From contig JAJZCT010000143.1 in NCBI GenBank assembly GCA_021828925.1, forward strand, positions 1-7,789: 7,789 bases of DNA, in the 5' to 3' direction. The DNA is from Planctomycetota bacterium. Lineage in GTDB: Bacteria; Planctomycetota; Phycisphaerae; WQYP01. The notes beneath the pieces are model-generated. The model saw only the letters and a list, made by a program, of their open reading frames with translations, had not been told where the DNA came from and made no database searches. Shown here piece after piece: positions 1-5,767 of this stretch. How positions within the stretch are numbered: the first letter of the stretch is position 1; every line of letters begins with the position of its first letter. The translations under genes and the position numbers were made by a program.

Positions 1-1
1 G

Positions 2-58
2 GCGGTGCTTAACGCTCTTCGTGCGGCCTTCCCTCCGAAATCATTGACCGATTATTAG
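2..58 (+). CDS. possible C-terminal tail of an upstream gene (partial)
   Basis: Reading from base 2 gives 18 sense codons and a TAG stop at 56-58, with a peptide ending AAFPPKSLTDY. The composition (Ala, Leu, Arg, Pro, Lys) looks like a normal protein C terminus. The other two + frames are less protein-like or stop at once. With only 18 residues no family can be named, and an open stretch this short can occur by chance. If real, the gene lies almost entirely left of the window and ends about 190 bases before the pseudopilin gene on the same strand. Confidence 0.3.
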   Translation, partial: AVLNALRAAFPPKSLTDY

Positions 59-110
59 TTATCGGTTCTGGCGGATAATGCGGGGCGTATCCGTAAATCA
101 GCCCGATAAC
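58..110 (+). repeat. nested inverted repeat, possible RNA hairpin in the leader
   Basis: GTTATCGG (58-65) is perfectly complementary to CCGATAAC (103-110). Inside it CGGATA (72-77) pairs with TATCCG (88-93) around a 10-base loop, and a G-U pair at 71/94 could lengthen the inner stem. The two stems are separated by short asymmetric internal loops. No T-run follows, so it is not a classical intrinsic terminator. It begins on the last base of the possible upstream stop codon and lies about 140 bases before the pseudopilin start. The function is unknown; chance pairing cannot be excluded. Confidence 0.35.
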
Positions 111-249
111 GTGCCAACCCACGCTCTGCCAACGTCCCAAAAATAATATGGCCTGAATAGTTTCCTGATGTTAGCCGATAGGACATGTGTACTGCTGCGC
201 TGACGGCCAGTGTTATTGGCCGGGTGCAAGCTGCATGCGAGGCTTCATG
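111..249 (+). other. leader region of the pseudopilin gene
   Basis: I see no supportable gene here. A short hairpin is possible at 204-222, with CGGCCA pairing to TGGCCG around a 7-base loop. A GAGG ribosome-binding sequence lies at 239-242. It is 7 bases before the ATG at 250 and 4 before the ATG at 247, which favours one of these over the in-frame start codons at 187 and 235. No promoter with acceptable hexamers and spacing could be picked out by eye. Confidence 0.4.
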
Positions 250-1149
250 ATGTCGAACAATTACCAACGCAGTGGTATCCCACATGGCAGGATATTAACC
301 CGCGCCAGGGCGGACGGAGTCAGGCGTCAAAACCTCCATGGCTTTTCCCTTATAGAAATGCTCGTAGTGTTGTTGATTATTGTGATTCTGATTTCCATAT
401 TGCTCCCGGCAATTTCACGAGCGCGGGAATTGGCGCGTACGGCGGCCTGTGCAGCGAGTCTGCGCAGTTTGGGGCAGATTACATTGCTGTATATCAATCA
501 GTCGCAGGGGGTATTACCTTATGGAACTTATGGCAATCCGGATTTTTCGGTAAGCGGATTTAATTCATATTTTGGCGAGTGGGCGAATCTGGATTTTTAC
601 CTTTTAGTTGGGCCGCCCGTGACGGCGGCTAACAATGGCGTGATTGGCGAAAATATTCCTCCTGATTTAGCAGATAAATGGGACTCCATATTCTGGTGCC
701 CGGATCGGCAGCAGCCCATGACTGCGAAGTGGGGCCTTAATTATGCGGCCAATCCCAATGTGTTTCTGACTCCAATTACCAATCCCATTACCGGCATGGC
801 CCTCAATCAAAGCCTCCATTACAGCGCCATACCTGACCCGGCGCAGATTATTGAGATCGGTGATACCAATCAGAGTTTTCCCGGCGGCAACTGTGCCTCC
901 TTTTTATTTACGTGGACGCCCAGCCAATTATCCTGGCAGTACGGTAGCTATACGAGTTCCACGGTTATTCCAGTCAATCCGGGCAATACTGATGCTACGA
1001 CAGCCATTATTAATCATCAGGGCCTGCGCTATCGCCATAATTCGTATTCCCCTACTACTGGCGACGCCAATGCCGCATTTTGCGATGGACACGTTGCGTC
1101 CATCCCGCAAAAGGGCCTGCGAGTGTCTAATATTATTCCCGCCAACTAA
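250..1149 (+). CDS. prepilin-type N-terminal cleavage/methylation domain protein (pseudopilin-like)
   Basis: This is a 299-residue secreted protein of the type IV pilin/type II secretion pseudopilin class. After a basic leader (RARADGVRRQNLHG) comes the prepilin peptidase site G31|F32, followed by FSLIEMLVV with the hallmark Glu36 at mature position 5. A hydrophobic helix follows (about 32-51), continuing into RARELARTAACAASLRSLGQ, the usual helical stalk. PilD-type peptidase should cut after Gly31 and methylate Phe32. The C-terminal part is globular, rich in Asn, Pro, Gly and aromatic residues, with several Cys. It ends in a tail (about 263-285) with ANAAFCDGHV, resembling the H-Xn-DG tail of the large pseudopilin-like families of planctomycetes and Verrucomicrobia. 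Here the His-to-DG gap is 15 residues, not the common 9. The 31-residue leader is longer than usual, but the GAGG at 239-242 supports this start; 247 is nearly equivalent. No secretion or pilus assembly genes are nearby, so the partner system is unknown. Confidence 0.9.
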   Translation: MSNNYQRSGIPHGRILTRARADGVRRQNLHGFSLIEMLVVLLIIVILISILLPAISRARELARTAACAASLRSLGQITLLYINQSQGVLPYGTYGNPDFSVSGFNSYFGEWANLDFYLLVGPPVTAANNGVIGENIPPDLADKWDSIFWCPDRQQPMTAKWGLNYAANPNVFLTPITNPITGMALNQSLHYSAIPDPAQIIEIGDTNQSFPGGNCASFLFTWTPSQLSWQYGSYTSSTVIPVNPGNTDATTAIINHQGLRYRHNSYSPTTGDANAAFCDGHVASIPQKGLRVSNIIPAN

Positions 1150-1174
1150 GTAACCGGATTATCGCCTGTTTCAT

Positions 1175-1203
1175 CTGCAAAAAAGTCTCCTCCACGCTAC
1201 AAT
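1175..1203 (+). promoter_or_regulatory. weak candidate promoter for the DUF192-rsmA-nif3 gene run
   Basis: A good -10-like hexamer TACAAT (1198-1203) lies in the 89-base gap before the DUF192 gene. The sequence 17 bases upstream is CTGCAA (1175-1180), which matches TTGACA at only three of six positions. A transcript would start near 1210, giving a leader of about 30 bases. The call rests on position and one hexamer, so it is tentative. Confidence 0.3.
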
Positions 1204-1238
1204 ATCTAAGATGGGCAGTGGTTATCAGGATGCAGGTA

Positions 1239-1790
1239 ATGAAACCCAATGAAACGCTTAACGAGTGTCCGGACGCTCGACGACTGGTGCGCTACGGGGC
1301 CATTGCCATCCTATTGGCAATCGTGCTGGTTGCGGCCTTTTTCGCGGGGCAAGATCACGGGGTGCGTGGCGAGGCGGCTCAATATCCCAAGCTTCCGCGC
1401 GTCAGCGTGGTACTGGGAAATAAAACCGTCAAGCTCTGGGTGGCGGCATCACCGCGCACGCGCGAGCGCGGCCTGATGTATATTCGTAAAATGCCTGACA
1501 ACTGCGGCATGTTGTTCGTCTTTCCACACAACGGTCCGCAAACTTTCTGGATGAAACATACCTTGATCCCGCTGGATTTAATATTTCTGAATCAACAGGG
1601 CGTCATCGTGCGGCACGACTTCATGCCGCCGGATCACGGTAAAAAACTTTATCCCAGCGGGCAGCCGATCCGCTACGCTATTGAACTAAACGCTGGTGCA
1701 TTTCAAAAGCTGCATTTGCATGACTCCATGCACGTAACGCTTCCAAAACCGTATTCAACCTCATCGCGGGAAGCGGTTGGTGCGTCATGA
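1239..1790 (+). CDS. membrane-anchored DUF192 family protein
   Basis: This 183-residue protein has one predicted N-terminal membrane helix (about 18-36, after a charged cytoplasmic stretch). A DUF192 domain (about 56-169) should face the periplasm or cell surface. The family signature is clear: SPRTRERGLMY (71-81), GMLFVFP (90-96), FWMKHTLIPLDLIF (103-116), YPS (138-140) and IRYAIEL (144-150). The biochemical role of DUF192 is not established; it is usually a small exported or anchored single-domain protein. I chose the ATG at 1239 because AGGATG (1227-1232) sits six bases upstream as a ribosome-binding site. A GTG at 1218 and an ATG at 1230 are in frame but poorly placed. The stop is 13 bases before the next gene, so the two are probably co-transcribed and may both act at the cell envelope. 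Confidence 0.9.
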   Translation: MKPNETLNECPDARRLVRYGAIAILLAIVLVAAFFAGQDHGVRGEAAQYPKLPRVSVVLGNKTVKLWVAASPRTRERGLMYIRKMPDNCGMLFVFPHNGPQTFWMKHTLIPLDLIFLNQQGVIVRHDFMPPDHGKKLYPSGQPIRYAIELNAGAFQKLHLHDSMHVTLPKPYSTSSREAVGAS

Positions 1791-1793
1791 CTT

Positions 1794-1797
1794 GGAG
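1794..1797 (+). promoter_or_regulatory. ribosome-binding site fixing the start of the membrane protein
   Basis: GGAG lies six bases before the ATG at 1804. It separates that start from the in-frame TTG at 1777 and GTG at 1780, which would lie inside the DUF192 coding region. Confidence 0.6.
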
Positions 1798-1803
1798 ACT
1801 TTT

Positions 1804-2637
1804 ATGACCCCAACACCCGCTTCCGGGCGAGGGCACCACCGCTCTTTGTTTTCAGGCAGGCGCTACCGGCCTAAATCCAGTACAGCCTGGATATTGGCCG
1901 TACTGGTTCTGATCGTCGTGATTTTCGCCGCCGTCATAGCTCTGATAATTCTTCCACCGTCCTGGTATCGGCCAATTCATACGATGGATGATGCGGTTTA
2001 TAATCAGGCTGATCATGCTCAAGCGTCCTTGATGGCCTTGAGAAATAAATTGCGCAAGCCTGATCCGGGTACCATTACCTGGACCATCAGCGAGCACGAA
2101 ATCAACAGCCTGTTGGCAGTAGCCTATGGCGTGGACAAAAAATCGAAAACTCGGCACAACCCGGGCGGCTTAACGGATCCGTTTGTCCGGTTTACCGATA
2201 ATCAAATTACCTTTGCCGCGCGCGATAGCCAACTACCGGGCCATCCTGTGGCCAGCGCGGGGGTGAATGTGCGATTAATTTCCACGGCGGGCGCTCCACC
2301 TCTGGCGCGTATAACCATTAATTCTTTACACGTAGGCGATGTGCCGTTACCTCCTTCGCTGTTGACGGATCGTTTGAAAACGTTCTTGCCGCGCCTGGCA
2401 CCGGTGGTGGAAAAAATTATTGATGTGTATGCCGGCCCGCAGTATGCCCGGCTCGCTACGCCGCAAATTGTTCAGTCGGTTGCGGCCATATTTTCAGGCA
2501 AGCCCTTCCCGACGGAATTGCGACTCAATCATCGCAAACTGGTGATCGACAAGCTGGTCGTTCGCGGGCCGTCGGTGGATGCTACAGGCCATGCACAGCC
2601 CGCAGCGCTGACTTTTGAGCTTGTGCCCGAGCCTTAG
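1804..2637 (+). CDS. single-pass membrane protein with extracytoplasmic domain, function unknown
   Basis: The protein has 277 residues. A basic, Ser/Gly-rich cytoplasmic tail (1-27) is followed by one long hydrophobic helix (about 28-51). An ectodomain of about 225 residues follows. I do not recognise it as a named enzyme and see no catalytic motif. The pattern SEHEINSLLAVAYG (96-109), VRFTDNQITFAAR (128-140), a beta-rich stretch and ITINSLHVGDVPLPPSLL (170-187) recalls YpmS/DUF2140-like anchored proteins, where a similar 'E-x-N-S-L-L ... I-x-x-G-x-x-P-L-P' order occurs. That is recall of general pattern, not a proven match. Positively charged residues precede the helix, which fits N-in topology. 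The gene sits between the DUF192 gene and rsmA, 13 and 54 bases away, so co-transcription is likely. A role in the cell envelope is plausible, but nothing here shows a substrate. Confidence 0.8.
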   Translation: MTPTPASGRGHHRSLFSGRRYRPKSSTAWILAVLVLIVVIFAAVIALIILPPSWYRPIHTMDDAVYNQADHAQASLMALRNKLRKPDPGTITWTISEHEINSLLAVAYGVDKKSKTRHNPGGLTDPFVRFTDNQITFAARDSQLPGHPVASAGVNVRLISTAGAPPLARITINSLHVGDVPLPPSLLTDRLKTFLPRLAPVVEKIIDVYAGPQYARLATPQIVQSVAAIFSGKPFPTELRLNHRKLVIDKLVVRGPSVDATGHAQPAALTFELVPEP

Positions 2638-2644
2638 CACGCAA

Positions 2645-2659
2645 GGCCATGCCCTGGCC
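2645..2659 (+). repeat. small GC-rich hairpin between the membrane protein gene and rsmA
   Basis: GGCCA (2645-2649) pairs with TGGCC (2655-2659) around a 5-base loop. No T-run follows, so it is unlikely to terminate transcription. The same stem sequence occurs in the leader at 205-221. The stem is short and its function is uncertain. Confidence 0.25.
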
Positions 2660-2691
2660 ATTCTGGCGACCCCGCGATCTGGAATCCACTG

Positions 2692-3600
2692 ATGCAACGA
2701 AAAGAAATTGAAGACATACTCACTGCGGCGGGCAAGCGTCCTACGCGTCGCCTTGGTCAGCACTTTATGATGGATCAGCGGATATTAGATCAGATCATTG
2801 CCGCCGCCGCACTTGATTGCCATGATATTATTCTCGAAGTAGGCCCCGGCCCGGGAAACCTGACATCGCGAATCGCGCCGCTGGTTACAGCGGTTTTGGC
2901 GGTAGACGTTGATGCTCCGTTATTGGCGGCGGCCAGTCACTATTGGGAGAAATTGGCCAATGTACAGTGGATGCCCGGCGATGTGCTGGCCGGCAAACAT
3001 TGCCTGAATAATTTGGTAATTCAGGCATTGCTGGCATTAAAGCCCGTGGGATCCATCGGTTCTGTAAAGCTTGTTTCCAACCTGCCTTATAATGTCGCCA
3101 GTCCCTTGATTATCGATATCCTGGCGGCCCAATGTGCCTTTAACTCGGGAAATTGTGCCGCCGCCCCTGTGTGTTTCGAACGGCTGGTGTTTACCGTTCA
3201 GTGGGAAGTCGGGCAGCGCATGCGAGCGCTTCCGGGTACGGAACATTACGGATCGCTATCTGTATTAATTGCGCTAATGGCGGAGGTGGAAGTACTGGCC
3301 AATATTGCGCCGGGAGCGTTCTGGCCGCCGCCAAAAGTAAGGTCAGCATTGGTGCGAATTATCCCCAGTACGGAAAAACTCCGACGTATCGGAGATGTGC
3401 GGCGATTGCAGTGCACAGTATCCAACCTGTTTTCGCACCGGCGGCAAAATATCAGCAATGCCATCCGCCATTCCTTTGATGCCCCCATGGCAGGGCAGGT
3501 GCTGGAAAAACTACGGGCCATGAACTTTGACCCGTCCCGCCGATCAGAGGCTCTTGCACCGGATGAGTTCCTGCGGCTTTCCGAATGCTGGCCAACGTGA
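2692..3600 (+). CDS. rsmA: 16S rRNA (adenine1518-N6/adenine1519-N6)-dimethyltransferase
   Basis: RsmA (KsgA) uses four S-adenosylmethionine to dimethylate two adjacent adenines in the 3'-terminal hairpin of 16S rRNA during late 30S assembly. All main motifs are present in this 302-residue protein: RRLGQHFMMD (19-28), the SAM-binding loop EVGPGPGNLT (49-58), the acidic VDVD (71-74) at the ribose site, GDV (96-98) and the catalytic SNLPYNVASPL (129-139). The C-terminal part has FWPPPKVRSALVRI (210-223), NLFSHRRQNISNAIR (245-259) and DPSRRSEAL (280-288). It is somewhat longer than the E. coli enzyme of about 270 residues. The extra length is mainly linker around 100-125 and 150-163. Two oddities are Trp171 where the usual QKEVA motif has Lys, and Asp72 where Glu is common. 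The catalytic NLPY is intact, so I expect an active enzyme. The ribosome-binding site is weak (GGA at 2681-2683). Confidence 0.95.
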   Translation: MQRKEIEDILTAAGKRPTRRLGQHFMMDQRILDQIIAAAALDCHDIILEVGPGPGNLTSRIAPLVTAVLAVDVDAPLLAAASHYWEKLANVQWMPGDVLAGKHCLNNLVIQALLALKPVGSIGSVKLVSNLPYNVASPLIIDILAAQCAFNSGNCAAAPVCFERLVFTVQWEVGQRMRALPGTEHYGSLSVLIALMAEVEVLANIAPGAFWPPPKVRSALVRIIPSTEKLRRIGDVRRLQCTVSNLFSHRRQNISNAIRHSFDAPMAGQVLEKLRAMNFDPSRRSEALAPDEFLRLSECWPT

Positions 3601-3630
3601 TAGTGTAAATAAAGACAAGCGAGCGAATTT

Positions 3631-4554
3631 ATGACGGATTATGTCGTACTTAACGGGCACATTACACCGGTGGAAGATGCGAACATTTCCTCCTTCGATG
3701 CCGGATTACTTCATGGGGCGGGGCTCTTTGAAACCCTGAGAGTGCTCAACGGCACCGCGTTAAATCTCGCGGACCATCTGCAACGGCTTAGCGAAAGTGG
3801 TCAGTGTCTTGGTCTGGATATTCAACTTGATCCGGTTATTGTCAACGGATGGATCGCGGATTTGCTTGAACTGCATAATATTCGCGACGCCCGTGTACGC
3901 ATCACCGTTACCCGCGGCGACACCAGAGAAAACACGGACCCGCAATTAACCACGATGCTCACGGCAATTCCCTTTGAACCCTATCCGGCAGCTTTGTATG
4001 AAAACGGCATGGCCGTGATTATTTCTCAATATGCGCAAAATCCGCTGGGACCGCTTACCGGGCATAAAACCACCAGCTACATGGATCGCCTTTTGGCTTT
4101 GCGTGAAGCCCGCGAGGTTCATGCCGGCGAGGCGCTCTGGTTTACCAACGCGGATAAAATGTTAGCCGAAGCGTGTGTCAGTAATATCTTTATTGGTTTT
4201 GCGGATGGTACTTTTGCCACGCCGCCGAGCCGATTTCCGATACCGGTGGCTCCGTCGGTGGATGGTAATACAGGGAGTTTTGCGCCGCGCCTGGCACTGC
4301 CGGGAATAACCCGCAAACACGTTCTGCGACTGTGTGCGGAAAATGGTATTTCCGCTACGGAAAAAATGATGACCATCCATGATGTGCTTTCCGCTAAAGA
4401 AATATTTCTGACCAACGCTATAATGGGTGTAATGCCTGTAACACATATTGAGGGGCACACCGTAGCCGATGGAAGACCGGGGGTGCTGACCCAACGTCTG
4501 GCTAACGTGTACAATGCCTTTATTCAGGAGCAGAGCCATGGCCCAGCGCGTTAA
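3631..4554 (+). CDS. class IV PLP-dependent aminotransferase/lyase (branched-chain aminotransferase or aminodeoxychorismate lyase type)
   Basis: This 307-residue fold-type IV PLP enzyme shows the full family pattern: VLNGHITP (6-13), FDAGLLHGAGLFETLRVLNG (22-41), HLQRLSES (49-56), RITVTRG (90-96) and HKTTSY (145-150). Next come LAEACVSNIF (178-187), TPP (197-199), LPGITRKHVL (223-232) and FLTNAIMGVMPV (259-270). Lys146 should hold the PLP as a Schiff base and Glu180 should bind the pyridine nitrogen. Their 34-residue spacing equals that of E. coli IlvE. Substrate cannot be fixed from sequence: branched-chain amino acid aminotransferase, D-amino acid aminotransferase and 4-amino-4-deoxychorismate lyase (PabC) share these motifs. 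The KTTSY context is compatible with PabC-like members. About 15 extra residues (around 201-219) lie between TPP and LPGITR. The gene starts 30 bases after rsmA and overlaps the next gene by 17 bases. Confidence 0.9.
   Translation: MTDYVVLNGHITPVEDANISSFDAGLLHGAGLFETLRVLNGTALNLADHLQRLSESGQCLGLDIQLDPVIVNGWIADLLELHNIRDARVRITVTRGDTRENTDPQLTTMLTAIPFEPYPAALYENGMAVIISQYAQNPLGPLTGHKTTSYMDRLLALREAREVHAGEALWFTNADKMLAEACVSNIFIGFADGTFATPPSRFPIPVAPSVDGNTGSFAPRLALPGITRKHVLRLCAENGISATEKMMTIHDVLSAKEIFLTNAIMGVMPVTHIEGHTVADGRPGVLTQRLANVYNAFIQEQSHGPAR
4526..4530 (+). promoter_or_regulatory. ribosome-binding site inside the aminotransferase gene for the Nif3-like gene
   Basis: AGGAG lies seven bases before the ATG at 4538, while the aminotransferase stop is at 4552-4554. 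This strong site selects 4538 over the in-frame start codon at 4514 and the later GTG at 4598. It implies translational coupling across the 17-base overlap. Confidence 0.7.
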
Positions 4555-5743
4555 ATCTCCGAAGACCGGAAAACGAGTGTCGGCCCAACGTGCTTCCGTG
4601 CCCGCGACGGCAGGCCATGTAGTCGCTTTCAACAGCATCGCCACTCTGCAAACTATTCTGGATTATCTCGATACCGCTATTCCGGGGCATTTTGCCGAGC
4701 CTTGGGACAAGGTTGGACTGCTGGTTGGCCCCCGCAGAGAGATACGTGAACGCCAGAAGATTCGGCATATTCTCATCGCCTTGGATTTAACTCCGGCCGT
4801 GCGCGATCAATGCCTGACTCAGAAAATTGACCTGCTGATCTGCTATCATCCTCCGATCTTCAAACCGCTTGACCGGTTATGTGTGCAAGGGGATACGCCG
4901 GCCGACCTGGCTGTGGAATTGGCACAAAATAAAATCTGGATTTACAGCCCGCACACTGCTTTGGATGTGGCTCATGGTGGTACCAATGATGTGTTGGCGC
5001 AGGCGCTGGGTTTATCGCCGCGTGGATCGCTTATGTTGCGACCGCCCGCCGAGAAACATCTTAAGCTTGTGGTATTTGTGCCGGAGAATCATGTGGAGGA
5101 AGTGGCATCGGCGGTCTTTGATGCGGGTGCAGGAAAAATTGGTACATTCAGCCGCTATACGCAATGCAGTTTTCGTACGCCGGGCACCGGCACCTTCTTC
5201 GGGGACACCTCCACCTCGCCGGCGGTTGGCGTCAGTGGCCGCCTGGAATTTGTGCGGGAAATTCGTTTTGAAACCATTGTTCCGGAATCCTGCGTGCCGG
5301 CTGTAATCGCGGCTTTGCGCCGCGCGCATCCGTATGAAGAACCCGCCTTTGACCTGCTGGTCATGGAGGGGGAAAAAACGGAACCCGGCATGGGCCGCAT
5401 CGCGGATATCAGTGGCGGAGAAACACTGAAAACTCTGGGCCGCCGCTGCAAAAAGATGCTGGGCTTAAAATCCCTGCACGTGAGGGGTGCAGAAAACCGG
5501 CGCATTAAAACTGTGGGAATCATGGCCGGCAGTTGCGGCACGTTGCCGCTGCAAGGCGCTGCGGCAATTGATTGTATTATCACCGGTGAACTCAAACATC
5601 ATGATCAACTGGCATTTCAAGCCGCGGATGTAGCGGTCATTATGCTGGGCCACGCCGAAAGTGAAAACCCGGTGCTCTCTCATCTGGTAGCGCGCTTGAA
5701 TGCGGCATTTCCCGCCTGCCACACGAAGTTAGCTAAAATATAG
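4538..5743 (+). CDS. Nif3-like dinuclear metal centre protein with YqfO/CutA-like insert
   Basis: This 401-residue member of the Nif3/YbgI/YqfO family, annotated in some databases as a GTP cyclohydrolase I type 2 homolog, has no settled physiological role. The N-terminal half carries EPWDKVGLLVG (54-64), YHPPIF (103-108) and YSPHTALDVAHGGTND (136-151). The C-terminal half carries VGIMAGSCG (326-334), TGELKHHDQL (349-358) and GHAESE (371-376). Between them lies a CutA/PII-like insert (about 174-277) with the typical CSFRTPGTGTF (210-220) and HPYEEPAFD (264-272). Probable metal ligands by comparison with E. coli YbgI are His104, Asp143, His372 and Glu376. The first His of the usual HHP pair is replaced by Tyr103, a pattern I recall from eukaryotic NIF3L1-type proteins. 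A basic extension of about 32 residues (MAQRVKSPKTGKRV...) precedes the domain, which is unusual. Translation is probably coupled to the upstream gene by the overlap. It appears to be the last gene of the unit. Confidence 0.92.
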   Translation: MAQRVKSPKTGKRVSAQRASVPATAGHVVAFNSIATLQTILDYLDTAIPGHFAEPWDKVGLLVGPRREIRERQKIRHILIALDLTPAVRDQCLTQKIDLLICYHPPIFKPLDRLCVQGDTPADLAVELAQNKIWIYSPHTALDVAHGGTNDVLAQALGLSPRGSLMLRPPAEKHLKLVVFVPENHVEEVASAVFDAGAGKIGTFSRYTQCSFRTPGTGTFFGDTSTSPAVGVSGRLEFVREIRFETIVPESCVPAVIAALRRAHPYEEPAFDLLVMEGEKTEPGMGRIADISGGETLKTLGRRCKKMLGLKSLHVRGAENRRIKTVGIMAGSCGTLPLQGAAAIDCIITGELKHHDQLAFQAADVAVIMLGHAESENPVLSHLVARLNAAFPACHTKLAKI

Positions 5744-5761
5744 GCAGCGCCTGAGGTGCTG
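5736..5761 (-). terminator. intrinsic terminator candidate for the sensor kinase gene
   Basis: CAGCGCC (5745-5751) pairs with GGTGCTG (5755-5761), with one G-U pair and a 3-base loop, in the 24-base gap between the two converging genes. Read on the - strand, the stem is followed after two or three bases by TATATTTT, a fair U-rich tract. Read on the + strand it is followed by TAAAAAT, so it is a poor terminator for the Nif3-like gene. The hairpin directly follows the kinase stop on the - strand. Confidence 0.5.
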
Positions 5762-5767
5762 TAAAAA

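Noticed and set aside
44..79. Promoter-like TTGACC (44-49) and GATAAT (74-79)
   Set aside because: The spacer is 24 bases, too long for a sigma-70 promoter, and the pair falls inside the possible upstream gene tail and the inverted repeat.
55..285. 76-residue open frame on the - strand over the leader of the pseudopilin gene
   Set aside because: The translation has no recognisable motif, overlaps the start of a confident + strand gene, and has composition like random sequence.
4162..4644. 160-residue open frame on the - strand opposite the aminotransferase and Nif3-like genes
   Set aside because: It is antisense to two genes with clear family motifs, and its own translation shows no domain. 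The same holds for the other long antisense frames at 5155-5595 and 4119-4514.
1239..5743. The five-gene run as a new functional system
   Set aside because: Three of the five are familiar housekeeping families and the order looks like a general operon; no shared pathway is evident from the sequence.
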